Notes: generated from the letters alone by a model not told the origin. A stretch of DNA of 64,000 bases from Flavobacterium piscisymbiosum (GCF_020905295.1 NZ_JAJJMM010000001.1:6200001-6264000), one strand, 5' to 3'; shown: positions 1-9,470, counted from the stretch's first letter. Program-made: numbers and translations.

Positions 1-265
1 TTATGATTAATATCCCATGTACATGATTGGGCATAATCACAAAATTACCCAATTCGACATACGAAAATTGATTTGTAATCTCTTTCCATAATTCCTGAGC
101 TAATTTCCCCAATTCATTTAATTGCATTTCGCATTCAAAAATCTCCCCAAAATAATGCTGCATTTTATCTGTGCATATTGTGATAAAATAAGCACCATTT
201 GCACCATAATCCCAATTTTGCAATCGTGCAGATGGAATGCGATATTTATTTTGAAATTTTATCAT
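1..265 (-). CDS. RAYT-type (REP-associated tyrosine) transposase, C-terminal part outside window
   Basis: Reading leftwards from an ATG at 263-265, an open frame of 88 codons runs off the window edge. The N-terminus (MIKFQNKYRIPSARLQNWDY, then GAYFITICT) and the segment MPNHVHGILII carry the H-x-H core of the Y1/HUH transposase fold as found in RAYT proteins (IS200/IS605-like). RAYTs are single-copy domesticated transposases that act on REP palindromes. Four such palindromes lie directly upstream of this gene and a fifth lies in hsdM. The catalytic Tyr would be beyond the window, so intactness cannot be judged. Family call is confident; activity is not shown. Confidence 0.85.
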   Translation of the reverse strand, partial: MIKFQNKYRIPSARLQNWDYGANGAYFITICTDKMQHYFGEIFECEMQLNELGKLAQELWKEITNQFSYVELGNFVIMPNHVHGILII

Positions 266-290
266 TTTTCATTTTCATTTTTCAGTACAA

Positions 291-490
291 ACACGATTTA
301 TCGTGTCTCACGCACTGTGAATCAATCCAATTTGGAAATTCCAATATTTGAAATCCGTTGTGTTAGACGCGATAAATCGCATCTCTACGTGCGTCACGCG
401 TATCGATTCCAATTATCCGTACAGACGCGATTTATCGCGTCTCAACACAATCCATATCATTCTATGGTTTAGACGCGATAAATCGCGTCT
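291..490. repeat. Cluster of four REP-like palindromes
   Basis: Four related palindromes lie at 291-306 (ACACGATTTATCGTGT), 365-384, 423-442 (AGACGCGATTTATCGCGTCT) and 471-490 (AGACGCGATAAATCGCGTCT). All have a TTTA/TAAA centre and most are followed by CTCTAC or CTCAAC. The last one touches the hsdS stop codon at 491. Their position between the RAYT gene and hsdS fits the usual REP/RAYT pairing. Confidence 0.9.
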
Positions 491-1741
491 CTACACAAAC
501 ATTTGCTGCAACAACCCTTTTTTGAACGTTTGTGTTTGGGTAATTTGTTTATTGGTGCTTTCTATTTTATCATCGATACTTGATAAAAAATTGGCTATTT
601 TTTGTTGTTCTTCAAAAGATGGAAGTGGCAATTTAATTTCTGAAAAATATTTAAAACTAATCATTTTCCCATCTCTAATCCCTTCTAGATTTTTCTGCAA
701 TTCTTTTATATAAGAACTTGTTTTAAAATAAGTTTTGTAAAAAGACTTATTTACTTTCTCAGAAGTTGGTCTTAATATAATATAAGCAGGACTACATATT
801 CCTTTATAATTTGAATATTCTATTCCTCCTTGAAAAGATCTTAAACTTATTACAAAATCTCCAATTTCAACCACTTTATAACTATCAATACTTTTATCAG
901 TTACAGAAACTTTATATTCAATTAAATCTCTAGGAACTGCTCCTTGATCTTGAGTAATAGCAAGTATTGGTAAATCTGAATTATGATTTTTATTAGAAAT
1001 ACTTTCGAAAAGAACATTTCCATTTACTTTCTCCCAATCTGGATAATCCTCCCCATTCTCATCTTTAAACCGTAATTTACCAGAAAACAATTGTTGCATT
1101 ACGCCTTTTTTGTATTGTTCTAATAATTCCTTTTTGCGAGAAAGTTGTTGTATTTTTTCATCGACAGCATTTAAAAAAGAAGCTATTTTTTGTTGTTCTG
1201 GGAGAGTTGGAAGTGTAATTTCTAATGTTTTTAGATCTGAATTATAAACATTGCTTATACTTGAACCTTTAGCTAGCTTGGATATTTTCTTTCTTAATTT
1301 TTCATTAATATAATACGAAACATAAACTTGTGAGTAAACATTTTCATTAACAGGTCTTAAAACGTTTATCGTTCTACCAATTGCTACATTTGCAACAGTT
1401 AATGCAGAAGCTGAGCCAATATCTAATGGGTCTTCACCTGCGGATGGAAGTAATATTTCATCTCCCTTACTAAAAAGCAATTCTGATCTATGCAAATTAG
1501 TTTTATTGATGATTTTATAAATTACTTCATTGTACATATGATATAATTCACCATATCTAACACAAGGAATTTCAAATTCAGGCGAAGCTTCACTTTGCTT
1601 AATATTTTTACCTGTTGAAAAAAGAAAAATATCTTTGAAAAAATGTTTTATATATATTTTGCCATTTCTAGCAAACCCCTGAAATCGTAATTTCGGTACC
1701 AAAGTTTTTTTCTTTTCACTCTGTAAAGTTGCTGTACTCAT
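491..1741 (-). CDS. hsdS: Type I restriction-modification specificity subunit HsdS
   Basis: 416 residues with the classic two-half HsdS layout: target recognition domain 1 (about residues 15-170), a central conserved helix (LPEQQKIASFLNAVDEKI, followed by KGVMQQLFSGKLRF), target recognition domain 2 (about 230-365) and a second conserved helix (FEEQQKIANFLSSIDDKIE) at the end. HsdS reads the bipartite DNA target and docks HsdM (and HsdR). Its ATG overlaps the hsdM stop by one base (TAATG), so the two are translationally coupled. The stop codon abuts a REP palindrome, so the extreme C-terminus may have been shaped by the repeat. Confidence 0.95.
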   Translation of the reverse strand: MSTATLQSEKKKTLVPKLRFQGFARNGKIYIKHFFKDIFLFSTGKNIKQSEASPEFEIPCVRYGELYHMYNEVIYKIINKTNLHRSELLFSKGDEILLPSAGEDPLDIGSASALTVANVAIGRTINVLRPVNENVYSQVYVSYYINEKLRKKISKLAKGSSISNVYNSDLKTLEITLPTLPEQQKIASFLNAVDEKIQQLSRKKELLEQYKKGVMQQLFSGKLRFKDENGEDYPDWEKVNGNVLFESISNKNHNSDLPILAITQDQGAVPRDLIEYKVSVTDKSIDSYKVVEIGDFVISLRSFQGGIEYSNYKGICSPAYIILRPTSEKVNKSFYKTYFKTSSYIKELQKNLEGIRDGKMISFKYFSEIKLPLPSFEEQQKIANFLSSIDDKIESTNKQITQTQTFKKGLLQQMFV

Positions 1742-3303
1742 TAGAATGGTCTTTCAATTCCTAATTCAGCACAAAAGTCAGCAATTGTTTCATCTGTTGT
1801 CTTTTCAAGTATTGCTAATTCTCGCAATTCAGTTGTTATTGCTTTTAGATCTATTGTATCTTCTTCTTCAAAAGTATTTACATAACGAGGAATGTTTAAA
1901 TTGTAATCTTGAGACGCAATAAATTGCGTCTTTACGAGATGGCTGTATTTTTCTTCTGTGATGCGGTTTTTATAGGTATTTATAATTTTGTCAATATCCT
2001 GATTACGCAATACGCTTTGGGTTTTTATTTTTTCGTAATGTTGGCTGGCATCTATAAATAAAATATTTCCTGCATCAGTTCTTTTTTTCTTTAAAACCAA
2101 AATACATGTTGGTATACTGGTTCCGTAAAAGATATTGGCAGGTAAACCAATTACAGCGTCTAAGTAATTTTTCTCTTTTATTAAATACTCACGTATGTGT
2201 CCTTCGGCACCGCCACGAAACAAAACACCGTGTGGTAAAACAACCGCCATCGTTCCGTTATCATCCAGCTGGTGAACCATATGTTGTACAAAAGCAAAAT
2301 CGGCTTTGCTGCTCGGGGCTAGTTTTCCGTAAGCAGAGAAACGTTCGTCATTCATAAATAAAGGACTCGCGCTCCAATTGGCAGAAAAAGGAGGATTAGC
2401 AACAATAGCTTCAAAACGCATATCGTAATGTTGCGGGCGTTCTAAAGTATCTTCATTTTTAATATCAAAACGTTTGTAATGCACATCGTGCATAATCATG
2501 TTCATACGACATAAGTTGTACGTCGTAGGATTCATTTCTTGTCCGTAAAAAGCATTTACAGTTTTTACTTCTTTGGCAACACGTAATAATAACGAACCAG
2601 AACCACAAGTTGGGTCATAAACACTTTTAAGTTTGTCTTTGCCAACTGTTACCAATTGTGCCAAAATACTGCTGACTTGCTGTGGCGTATAAAATTCGCC
2701 TGCCTTTTTTCCAGCTCCACTTGCAAATTTTCCAATTAAATATTCATAGGCATCACCAAGAACATCGCTATCTACATTTTCTAAATCAAAATCTATTTCA
2801 TCCAAATGCACAAGCACTTTTACAATTAATTCATTTTTATCTGATTCAGATTTTCCTAATTTATGAGAAGTTAAATCCAAGTCAGAAAATAAGTTTCCAA
2901 AATCTTCTTCACTTTCAGAGCCCATTGTACTTTGCTCAATGTGCGTAAGTACTTTTGCTAAATCACCGAGAATAAAATTGTTTTTTCCTCCTGCATTTCC
3001 TCTTCTTGCTATTTCAGAAAACAATTCAGATGGTTCTAAGAAAAAACCAAGTTTATCAATCGCCAATGATTTTAATTCCTGCTTTAATAAAGCTTCCTCA
3101 GCATGTCCTTCGATTTCCTGAAAAGTCAAACCGTCTGGTTTCAATACTTCATTAGCATACAAATCCATTTTTGTACTCAAGTATTTGTAGAAAATGAAAC
3201 CTAATATATAATCTCTAAAATCATCTGCATCCATTTTCCCACGAAGGGTGTTAGCGATATTCCAGAGTTGTTGTTCTAATTTTTGTTTTTGTTCGGCTGC
3301 CAT
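1741..3303 (-). CDS. hsdM: Type I restriction-modification DNA methyltransferase HsdM
   Basis: 520 residues. An HsdM N-terminal helical domain (about 8-150) precedes an N6-adenine methyltransferase domain with the SAM motif DPTCGSGS (230-237) and catalytic motif NPPF (303-306). It methylates adenine in complex with HsdS, which follows with a one-base overlap. No hsdR lies upstream, or downstream as far as the window goes. Codons about 458-464 are encoded by a REP-like palindrome; the flanking conserved NLNIPRY motif stays in frame, so the gene appears intact. First gene of the operon; no clear TAnnTTTG promoter was found upstream. Confidence 0.95.
   Translation of the reverse strand: MAAEQKQKLEQQLWNIANTLRGKMDADDFRDYILGFIFYKYLSTKMDLYANEVLKPDGLTFQEIEGHAEEALLKQELKSLAIDKLGFFLEPSELFSEIARRGNAGGKNNFILGDLAKVLTHIEQSTMGSESEEDFGNLFSDLDLTSHKLGKSESDKNELIVKVLVHLDEIDFDLENVDSDVLGDAYEYLIGKFASGAGKKAGEFYTPQQVSSILAQLVTVGKDKLKSVYDPTCGSGSLLLRVAKEVKTVNAFYGQEMNPTTYNLCRMNMIMHDVHYKRFDIKNEDTLERPQHYDMRFEAIVANPPFSANWSASPLFMNDERFSAYGKLAPSSKADFAFVQHMVHQLDDNGTMAVVLPHGVLFRGGAEGHIREYLIKEKNYLDAVIGLPANIFYGTSIPTCILVLKKKRTDAGNILFIDASQHYEKIKTQSVLRNQDIDKIINTYKNRITEEKYSHLVKTQFIASQDYNLNIPRYVNTFEEEDTIDLKAITTELRELAILEKTTDETIADFCAELGIERPF
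1912..1931. repeat. REP-like palindrome inside hsdM
   Basis: AGACGCAATAAATTGCGTCT is a perfect 20-bp palindrome of the same family as the four copies at 291-490 (AGACGCGA-TAAA-TCGCGTCT), with the same TAAA centre and a similar flank. It encodes VKTQFIAS in HsdM, just before the conserved DYNLNIPRY segment. Confidence 0.8.
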
Positions 3304-3466
3304 TAAGCAAGTATTTTTTTACATTATAATTATGAGTGCTAAAGTATTGAATATATACCGAAGTGTAAAGAGGAAAGCCATAATTAACTGCTTTTTTCAG
3401 GGAAAAATAAAGAGAACTTTTTTGGATCTCGCTATAAAATAATTTACATCTCGACTATTTTAACAC

Positions 3467-3499
3467 AAAAGAGGCCGTATAAACCGCCTCTTTTTTTTT
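3467..3499. terminator. Bidirectional intrinsic terminator
   Basis: AAAAGAGGC pairs with GCCTCTTTT, followed by a nine-T run on the plus strand and preceded by an A-run, so it can work both ways. On the minus strand it ends the small gene at 3512-3652. Confidence 0.75.
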
Positions 3500-3511
3500 C
3501 AACCAAATCTT

Positions 3512-3652
3512 TTAATCATTTTTCTTATGATCATGTTCTTTTAAAGGCGGATAATCTTCCTTTTTTTCTGGTGTAACACGTCTTCTTTCGTCAAGTGTTC
3601 CATCCTCTTTTTTTGGTTTTGGACCTGGCTTAATAGCTTCAATTGTCTCCAT
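3512..3652 (-). CDS. Small charged hypothetical protein (46 aa)
   Basis: An ATG at 3650-3652 opens a 46-residue frame starting METIEAIKPGPKPKKEDG, with DERRRVTPEKKEDYPPLKEH near its end. It is hydrophilic, Lys/Glu/Pro-rich and has no signal peptide or membrane segment. A good terminator follows it directly at 3467-3499, which supports it as a real monocistronic gene. I do not recognise the family and no function can be given. Confidence 0.6.
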   Translation of the reverse strand: METIEAIKPGPKPKKEDGTLDERRRVTPEKKEDYPPLKEHDHKKND

Positions 3653-3738
3653 ACTATTTTGTTTTAATTGTTATATTAAGATTGGGTGACTATCACTTAT
3701 CTTAATAACAAATAACATTATTAAAATCAAATTTTATT

Positions 3739-3830
3739 TATGGAAAACCATAATTGGAAGAATTATATAAAAAACATTTAATTCATTACGGTTTTCCATA
3801 CTTTAATTTTAAATCGTTTCAGTATGTTTG
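3739..3830 (+). promoter_or_regulatory. mcrBC promoter with two inverted-repeat sites
   Basis: Two 14-bp inverted repeats, TATGGAAAACCATA (3739-3752) and TACGGTTTTCCATA (3787-3800), lie 48 bp apart centre to centre. Exactly 22 bp after the second is TATGTTTG (3823-3830), a match to the Bacteroidota -7 element TAnnTTTG. No good -33 TTG is seen, as expected if an activator on the proximal site replaces it. The same arrangement recurs at 21788 and 25250. Confidence 0.65.
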
Positions 3831-3932
3831 TCTAAATAATAGATAAAACAACCTTTTTCAGGAATGATATTAGAAAATCTTAAAAATGGAGGTTTTATAG
3901 ATTAATTGATCTCATTTTTTTTAATTATAATT

Positions 3933-6368
3933 ATGAAAGAATTTAAAAATGTAATTTTATATGACTGGGTTGATTTTTTTAAATCAATTAGTACAGCACT
4001 TGACTTAATCGGTCAAAACAGGAAAAATAGAAACCATGATCTAAAAGAAAAGGCAAAAAATGTGTTTGGTGAAGGACATGCAATTTATACATATTCTGAA
4101 ATAGATCCGTTTTCATTTATTTATACATTAGCTCAAAGAAACACCACCAATCAAAAAAAAAGTGTGTTTCAATCTTGTATTGACGTTTTTGAACTAGAAA
4201 CTAAACTACCAACGGATTGGTACTTTCCGACACCTACACCGCAAACAAAAAGTTTATTTTATAACAAAGGAAAATACGCTGACAGTAATGGCAATACTTT
4301 TTCCGTTGATATTCTTTGGGATTTATTTTCAGATGTTGTAAATGATAAAAATCTTGACGAAAACAATTTTAAAGATGTTTTGTCGATAGTAAACGTAGGA
4401 GTGGTAAAATTTACGCAAACACTTTTTCTTATAAATGCCAAAAAGTTTCTGCCCATTGATGAGAGAACTACAGGAATATTAACAAATTCAATTAATCCAA
4501 CTAAAGAAATAAAAAAATTAGGTCTACCTAAATATCAAGAATTCCTCAATTTCTATAAGAAAACATTTCCAGAATGTTACCCTTATGAGATTAATCTATT
4601 TTTAAGTCAATTTACAGGAAATGGAAAACAAATTCCTCTAAAAAAAGGCTTCTGTCAGGTAAGCACTATGGTAGATGGCCAAAATAAAAAAGATTATTAC
4701 GATGATTTTATTCGAAATAATGCAGTTCGTGCAGGTAGTTCAGGTGAACATAAAACAAGAGGTGGTGAATATCCCCTAGAAAAAGTCTTTGATGGTGACG
4801 TAGTTTTAGTTAGAAGAGGAACTAAAAATATGGCTGGTATAGGCGTTATTATAGATAATGAATATTTAGAAGATGGATATGATGATGACAAAGCAATTAA
4901 AATTGTTTGGATTAATAAGTCGCAAAGAAAATTAAATAATGCATTAGGTGATTGGACAGGATTTAATTTAGCTACAGATAATACAATTCGAAAAATTAAA
5001 GAGGTTTATACCGATACTTTTGATCTTATAGATTCCTTAACATCACCAAATAATAACACAGTAGAAAATAAAAATACTATCAATAATATGACCAACAATA
5101 ACTTAAATCAGATTTTATATGGTCCACCTGGCACAGGAAAAACTCACAGACTTAAAAATGAGTTTTTTGATAAATTCACTCTTAAGAAACCATCATTATC
5201 TAGAGAACAATTTCTTGAATTTTTTGCTTCAGAAATGAATTGGTGGCAAATCATTAGTGTTGTCGTCTATGATTTAGAAAGCGCAAAAGTAAATGATATA
5301 TACGATCATGAATTAGTCAAAGTAAAAGAAAAATTATCTAATTCAAGAACAGTAACAAGTACAATTTGGGAACAATTACAAAGACATACTACTTTAGACT
5401 GTAAAAATGTAAACGTAAAAATAAAAGACAGATCAGAACCACTATACTTCAGTAAAGATGAGAAATCAAATTGGACTATTGATAGTGAATTATTAAAACA
5501 ATATTATCCAAAAGCTTTTGAAATTTTAGATTATATTCAAAACTTCACAGGAAATGAAGATATCGTATTAAAAAACTATGATTTAGTTACATTTCATCAA
5601 TCCTTTAGTTATGAAGATTTTATAGAAGGAATAAAACCTAAATTAGAAGATGGAGAAACAGAATTAAATTTCGAAATCAAGGATGGAATATTTAAAAAAA
5701 TTTGCTTAAAAGCTGAAGCTAATCCAAATAATAATTATGCCATTTTTATTGACGAAATTAACAGGGGAAATGTTTCTGCAATTTTTGGGGAATTAATTAC
5801 TCTAATTGAAGAAGATAAGAGACTCGGTGCGAAAAACGAACTTAAAATAAAATTACCTTATTCTAAAAGCGAGTTTGGAGTTCCTTCTAATCTTTACATA
5901 ATAGGAACAATGAATACTGCCGACAGAAGCGTAGAAGCTTTAGATACTGCTCTAAGAAGACGTTTTTGTTTTGTTGAAATGATGCCTGATTTAGAAGTCG
6001 TCTCAGGGAAAAATTTTACTGATTATGATAGAGTCCAAATAATGAAAAAAATTAATCAACGAATAGAATTGTTGTTGGATCGTAATTACACTTTAGGGCA
6101 TTCATATTTTATCAAAGAAGATTTTACGAATTCTTTTAAAGATGAGATTATCCCTTTACTACAAGAATATTTCTATAATGATTGTGGAAAAATAGGTTTA
6201 ATTTTAGGAAGAGGATTTGTAAGAGAAAAAGAAATTTCGAAAAACAATAATGCTTCCCTATTTGCTGATTTTGATACTAAAAATGAAGTTGATATAATTA
6301 AATCATATGAAATAATTCCTTTTGACGAGATTGATTTTAAAATTGCAATAGAAACATTATTAGCTTAA
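3933..6368 (+). CDS. mcrB: McrB-like GTPase subunit of a McrBC restriction system
   Basis: About 811 residues from the ATG at 3933 (an upstream TTG in frame at 3906 is less likely). The C-terminal half is the McrB AAA+ motor: Walker A GPPGTGKT (about 397-404), Walker B FIDEINRGN (about 605-613), the McrB signature IIGTMNTADRS (about 656-666) and arginine-rich LDTALRRRF. The N-terminal half (about 1-370) is not a domain I recognise. A stretch near residues 290-330 (VVLVRRGTKNMAGIGVI) could be a PUA/EVE-like modified-base reader; that is inference. McrB hydrolyses GTP and translocates DNA to drive cleavage of modified DNA by McrC, which follows 2 bp later. Confidence 0.9.
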   Translation: MKEFKNVILYDWVDFFKSISTALDLIGQNRKNRNHDLKEKAKNVFGEGHAIYTYSEIDPFSFIYTLAQRNTTNQKKSVFQSCIDVFELETKLPTDWYFPTPTPQTKSLFYNKGKYADSNGNTFSVDILWDLFSDVVNDKNLDENNFKDVLSIVNVGVVKFTQTLFLINAKKFLPIDERTTGILTNSINPTKEIKKLGLPKYQEFLNFYKKTFPECYPYEINLFLSQFTGNGKQIPLKKGFCQVSTMVDGQNKKDYYDDFIRNNAVRAGSSGEHKTRGGEYPLEKVFDGDVVLVRRGTKNMAGIGVIIDNEYLEDGYDDDKAIKIVWINKSQRKLNNALGDWTGFNLATDNTIRKIKEVYTDTFDLIDSLTSPNNNTVENKNTINNMTNNNLNQILYGPPGTGKTHRLKNEFFDKFTLKKPSLSREQFLEFFASEMNWWQIISVVVYDLESAKVNDIYDHELVKVKEKLSNSRTVTSTIWEQLQRHTTLDCKNVNVKIKDRSEPLYFSKDEKSNWTIDSELLKQYYPKAFEILDYIQNFTGNEDIVLKNYDLVTFHQSFSYEDFIEGIKPKLEDGETELNFEIKDGIFKKICLKAEANPNNNYAIFIDEINRGNVSAIFGELITLIEEDKRLGAKNELKIKLPYSKSEFGVPSNLYIIGTMNTADRSVEALDTALRRRFCFVEMMPDLEVVSGKNFTDYDRVQIMKKINQRIELLLDRNYTLGHSYFIKEDFTNSFKDEIIPLLQEYFYNDCGKIGLILGRGFVREKEISKNNNASLFADFDTKNEVDIIKSYEIIPFDEIDFKIAIETLLA

Positions 6369-6370
6369 AA

Positions 6371-7594
6371 ATGCTCAAAGAAAATACCATACAAGTTTTT
6401 GAACACGCTTTTCTTCCTATAAAAAGGAAGTTCGAGCAGCGTCATTTTGTGGCTCTTTCTAAACTAAACGCATTACATAATTACAAATATTTTGATTTAC
6501 GGCATAATGGAATAAAACTCAAACAATTTGTAGGTGTTATTCAAGTAGCCGGACTAACAATTGAAATTTTACCTAAAATAGATAATCACAATGGTGATGA
6601 AGCATTATGGCAAAAAGCTCTAATAGAAATGCTTCGCGTTACCAAAAAATTGAAAGTACAAAAAGTAGATCAGGCAAATGTAAACAGACAAAATATTCAT
6701 TTGTTGGATCTTTATTTTGAGTGGTTTTTAAATGAAGTCCAATTATTAATTCATCATGGATTAATAAAACAGTATTATAAAGAAACTAATAATGTTAAAG
6801 CATTAAAAGGTAAACTTGAATTTGCAGGACATATCAGTAAAAATCTGGTACATAAAGAAAGATTCTACACCACTCACCAAGTTTATGAAAAAGATCATCT
6901 TGTTCATCAAATTCTATTTAAAGCTTTAGATATTGTAGAAAAATGTACTAAAGGAAATTATTTATATTCCAAATGTAAAACAGTACAACTAGATTTTCCT
7001 GAAGTAAAAAACATGTCAGTCACTGAAGCTACATTTTCTAAAATTCCTAAAACTAGAAAAACTGCTCCTTATGAAACTGCATTGACAATTTCAAAATTCA
7101 TTATTTTAAATTTTGCGCCAAATATTTCAAGTGGTTCAGAAAATATGTTGGCTTTGCTGTTCGATATGAATTCTTTATGGGAACAATACATATTGGCTAG
7201 ATTAAGACAATCTACTAGAGAGATAACTGTGTATGGTCAGCAATCAAATCAATTTTGGAATGGTATTTCAATACGGCCTGATATTGTTTTAGATAATGGA
7301 TTCGATAAATTCATTATAGATACAAAATGGAAAAACATTTCCTATAACAATCCTTCAACACATGATTTGCGCCAAATGTATGTGTATAATGATTATTGGT
7401 TTTCAACAAAAGCCATGCTTTTATATCCATCCAATGAAACAGAAGCACCTGAATTTAAACATTTTGAAAAAAATAGTTCAAGACAAAATCAGCATCAATG
7501 TGCACTAGGAAAAATCTCTATTTTTGATAAAGATGGTACAACATTAAATAAAAATATCGGAGATTGTATAATAGATTGGTTTATTAAGTCATAA
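6371..7594 (+). CDS. mcrC: McrC-like nuclease subunit
   Basis: 407 residues. The N-terminal part (KLKQFVGVIQVAGLTIEILPKID) is typical of McrC. The C-terminal part has the PD-(D/E)xK nuclease core: RPDIVL (D304) and IDTKWK (D317, K319). The start lies 2 bp after the mcrB stop, so the pair is one operon. McrC binds the McrB ring, stimulates its GTPase and cuts DNA carrying methylated or otherwise modified cytosines. Ends at 7594, facing the antiporter gene at 7615 with no obvious terminator in the 20-bp gap. Confidence 0.9.
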   Translation: MLKENTIQVFEHAFLPIKRKFEQRHFVALSKLNALHNYKYFDLRHNGIKLKQFVGVIQVAGLTIEILPKIDNHNGDEALWQKALIEMLRVTKKLKVQKVDQANVNRQNIHLLDLYFEWFLNEVQLLIHHGLIKQYYKETNNVKALKGKLEFAGHISKNLVHKERFYTTHQVYEKDHLVHQILFKALDIVEKCTKGNYLYSKCKTVQLDFPEVKNMSVTEATFSKIPKTRKTAPYETALTISKFIILNFAPNISSGSENMLALLFDMNSLWEQYILARLRQSTREITVYGQQSNQFWNGISIRPDIVLDNGFDKFIIDTKWKNISYNNPSTHDLRQMYVYNDYWFSTKAMLLYPSNETEAPEFKHFEKNSSRQNQHQCALGKISIFDKDGTTLNKNIGDCIIDWFIKS

Positions 7595-7614
7595 TGAATT
7601 TATCAATCCCCTTA

Positions 7615-9216
7615 CTACTCCTCATACATCTCCATCCACAACCTCGTCTCCTCCAAATCCAGTTCCTTCTCAATCTTCCTGAAAATCTCTTCATTGACAG
7701 AACCGGATTTGTGCATCGATTCTAGTTTGTTGCGTTCCACATTCAAAAGATCGATTTGAAGTTTGGTGAAATCGTTGAAGATCTCGCCGCCCATTATATT
7801 TCCTTTCCCGAAGAAATTGGCTGGGAGTTCAGTTTTTTGGAGGCGGTTGAATTTTACCTCGTATTTGCTTTTGATGTTGTGGAGCAAGTCATCGTTGAGT
7901 AACGAGAAATTATCTTCGATATGGGTAATGGTTTGCGAAACGATGATGTTTCTTATCTCATATTCTTCGGCGATTATGGAATACTTTTCGATTTTTAGTT
8001 TTTTAATCAGCCAAGGAAGTGTCAATCCCTGAATGACCAAAGTCGAAAGAATCACACAAAATACCAGATAAATGATGAGGTTTCGTAATGGGAATGCCTC
8101 CGTTTCGTTCATCATTAGCGGAAGCGCTAAAGCCGCAGCCATCGACACCACCCCACGCATTCCGGACCAGCCAAAAACAATCATGTTCCTGAAATCGAAT
8201 TCCTCCTGCAAACGGATTTTTTTACTGATATATCTTGGCAGCAAAGTCGCCGGAATCACCCATAAAAAACGCACCAAAATCACGACAATACTTACCGAAG
8301 CGCCCCAAATAAACAAAGACCAACCAGAGTAATCCCCGATTCCTTCGATAATTTGTCGCAACTGCAATCCGATTAAGATAAAGATCAATCCGTTTAGAAT
8401 ATTGGTTAGAACACTCCAGATTGTTCCCGTCATGATTCGGCTTTCGTGCGTGAAAATCGTTCCTGATCTTGCCGAAAGAAAAAGTCCGGTTGCCACTACG
8501 GCCAAAACTCCCGAAGCTTCAAAATGTTCTGCAATTAAGTACGAAGCAAAAGGCGTTAGTAAAGTTAATGTCGCTTCGATCACCTCATCGCAGACAAACT
8601 TTTTATGAATAAAACTCATGATATATCCTACGCCCAATCCAATGGCGATTCCTAAAACCGACATGATCACAAAGTTCAGTCCGGCTTGCCAGAGGACAAA
8701 ATTTCCGGCAGTAATAGCAGTCAAAGCATATTTGTAAGCGACCAGACCACTGGCATCATTCACCAGACTTTCACCTTCAAGAATCGCAATTAACCTCGGA
8801 TGCAAACCCAAACCTTTTGTAATAGAAGTAGCCGAAACCGCATCAGGAGGCGAAACGATCGCACCCAATAAAAAAGCTAACGGCCAGGAGATATCATCTA
8901 TTAGCATATGTGCCGCAACAGCCACGGCAACAGTAGTAAAAAGTACCAAACCTACGGCCGCCAAAGTAATTGGTCGGATTGTTTGTTTAAAATCTGACCA
9001 ACTGGTGTACCACGCCGCGTGATACAAAAGCGGCGGCAAGAAGACAATAAACACCACTTCGGGACTTAAAGCAATGACCGGAAGTCCCGGAATGACGCTA
9101 ATAATGACTCCGCAAAGCACCAGCACAATCGGAATGGGGAAATTGTATTTTTTACTGATAAGGCTTAGGAATGCAACCCCGAAAAGTAACATGATAATTA
9201 CGGTAATATTTTCCAT
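7615..9216 (-). CDS. CPA1-family Na+/H+ antiporter
   Basis: 533 residues with about 12 membrane segments in the first 400 residues and a cytoplasmic tail. Family motifs are visible: FLPPLLYHAAW, GAIVSPPDAVSAT (transport Asp) and ILEGESLVNDASGLV (conserved ND). It exchanges Na+ (or K+) for protons across the inner membrane and serves pH and salt homeostasis. The last about 130 residues are charged and helical and may be regulatory. Monocistronic; it faces mcrC. Substrate preference cannot be read from sequence. Confidence 0.9.
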   Translation of the reverse strand: MENITVIIMLLFGVAFLSLISKKYNFPIPIVLVLCGVIISVIPGLPVIALSPEVVFIVFLPPLLYHAAWYTSWSDFKQTIRPITLAAVGLVLFTTVAVAVAAHMLIDDISWPLAFLLGAIVSPPDAVSATSITKGLGLHPRLIAILEGESLVNDASGLVAYKYALTAITAGNFVLWQAGLNFVIMSVLGIAIGLGVGYIMSFIHKKFVCDEVIEATLTLLTPFASYLIAEHFEASGVLAVVATGLFLSARSGTIFTHESRIMTGTIWSVLTNILNGLIFILIGLQLRQIIEGIGDYSGWSLFIWGASVSIVVILVRFLWVIPATLLPRYISKKIRLQEEFDFRNMIVFGWSGMRGVVSMAAALALPLMMNETEAFPLRNLIIYLVFCVILSTLVIQGLTLPWLIKKLKIEKYSIIAEEYEIRNIIVSQTITHIEDNFSLLNDDLLHNIKSKYEVKFNRLQKTELPANFFGKGNIMGGEIFNDFTKLQIDLLNVERNKLESMHKSGSVNEEIFRKIEKELDLEETRLWMEMYEE

Positions 9217-9287
9217 TTTCTGATTGTTTTGGTAATTCTGGTATTTAGAGTACGAATATAATATTTTTAAATCTTTGCATTAATTTT

Positions 9288-9470
9288 TTTAAACACATAG
9301 AAACATAGATTAAAACTTTATTAAAGATGATTTTAAAAATCCTGATTTTCTCACATAGCTATAACCTATATCAAAACCAATGATTTCTGACAGCTTACTA
9401 TGTGAATTCATGTTGAAGTGAAACGACTTTTATATTCGCCCTCTAAAGCTATGTTTCTGTGTGTTTAAAA
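9288..9470. repeat. MITE-like inverted-repeat element, copy A
   Basis: Terminal inverted repeats AAACACATAGAAACATAG (9291-9308) and CTATGTTTCTGTGTGTTT (9449-9466) match at 17 of 18 positions. The interior carries CACATAGCT (9352-9360) and CTATGTGAATTCATG with AAGTGAAAC near the right end. The same termini and interior motifs form a shorter copy at 56777-56914. There is no coding capacity. Confidence 0.75.

Noticed and set aside
291..490. Possible CRISPR array from repeated AGACGCGA units
   Set aside because: Units are palindromes in both orientations with uneven spacing and no uniform spacers; they fit REP elements beside a RAYT gene.
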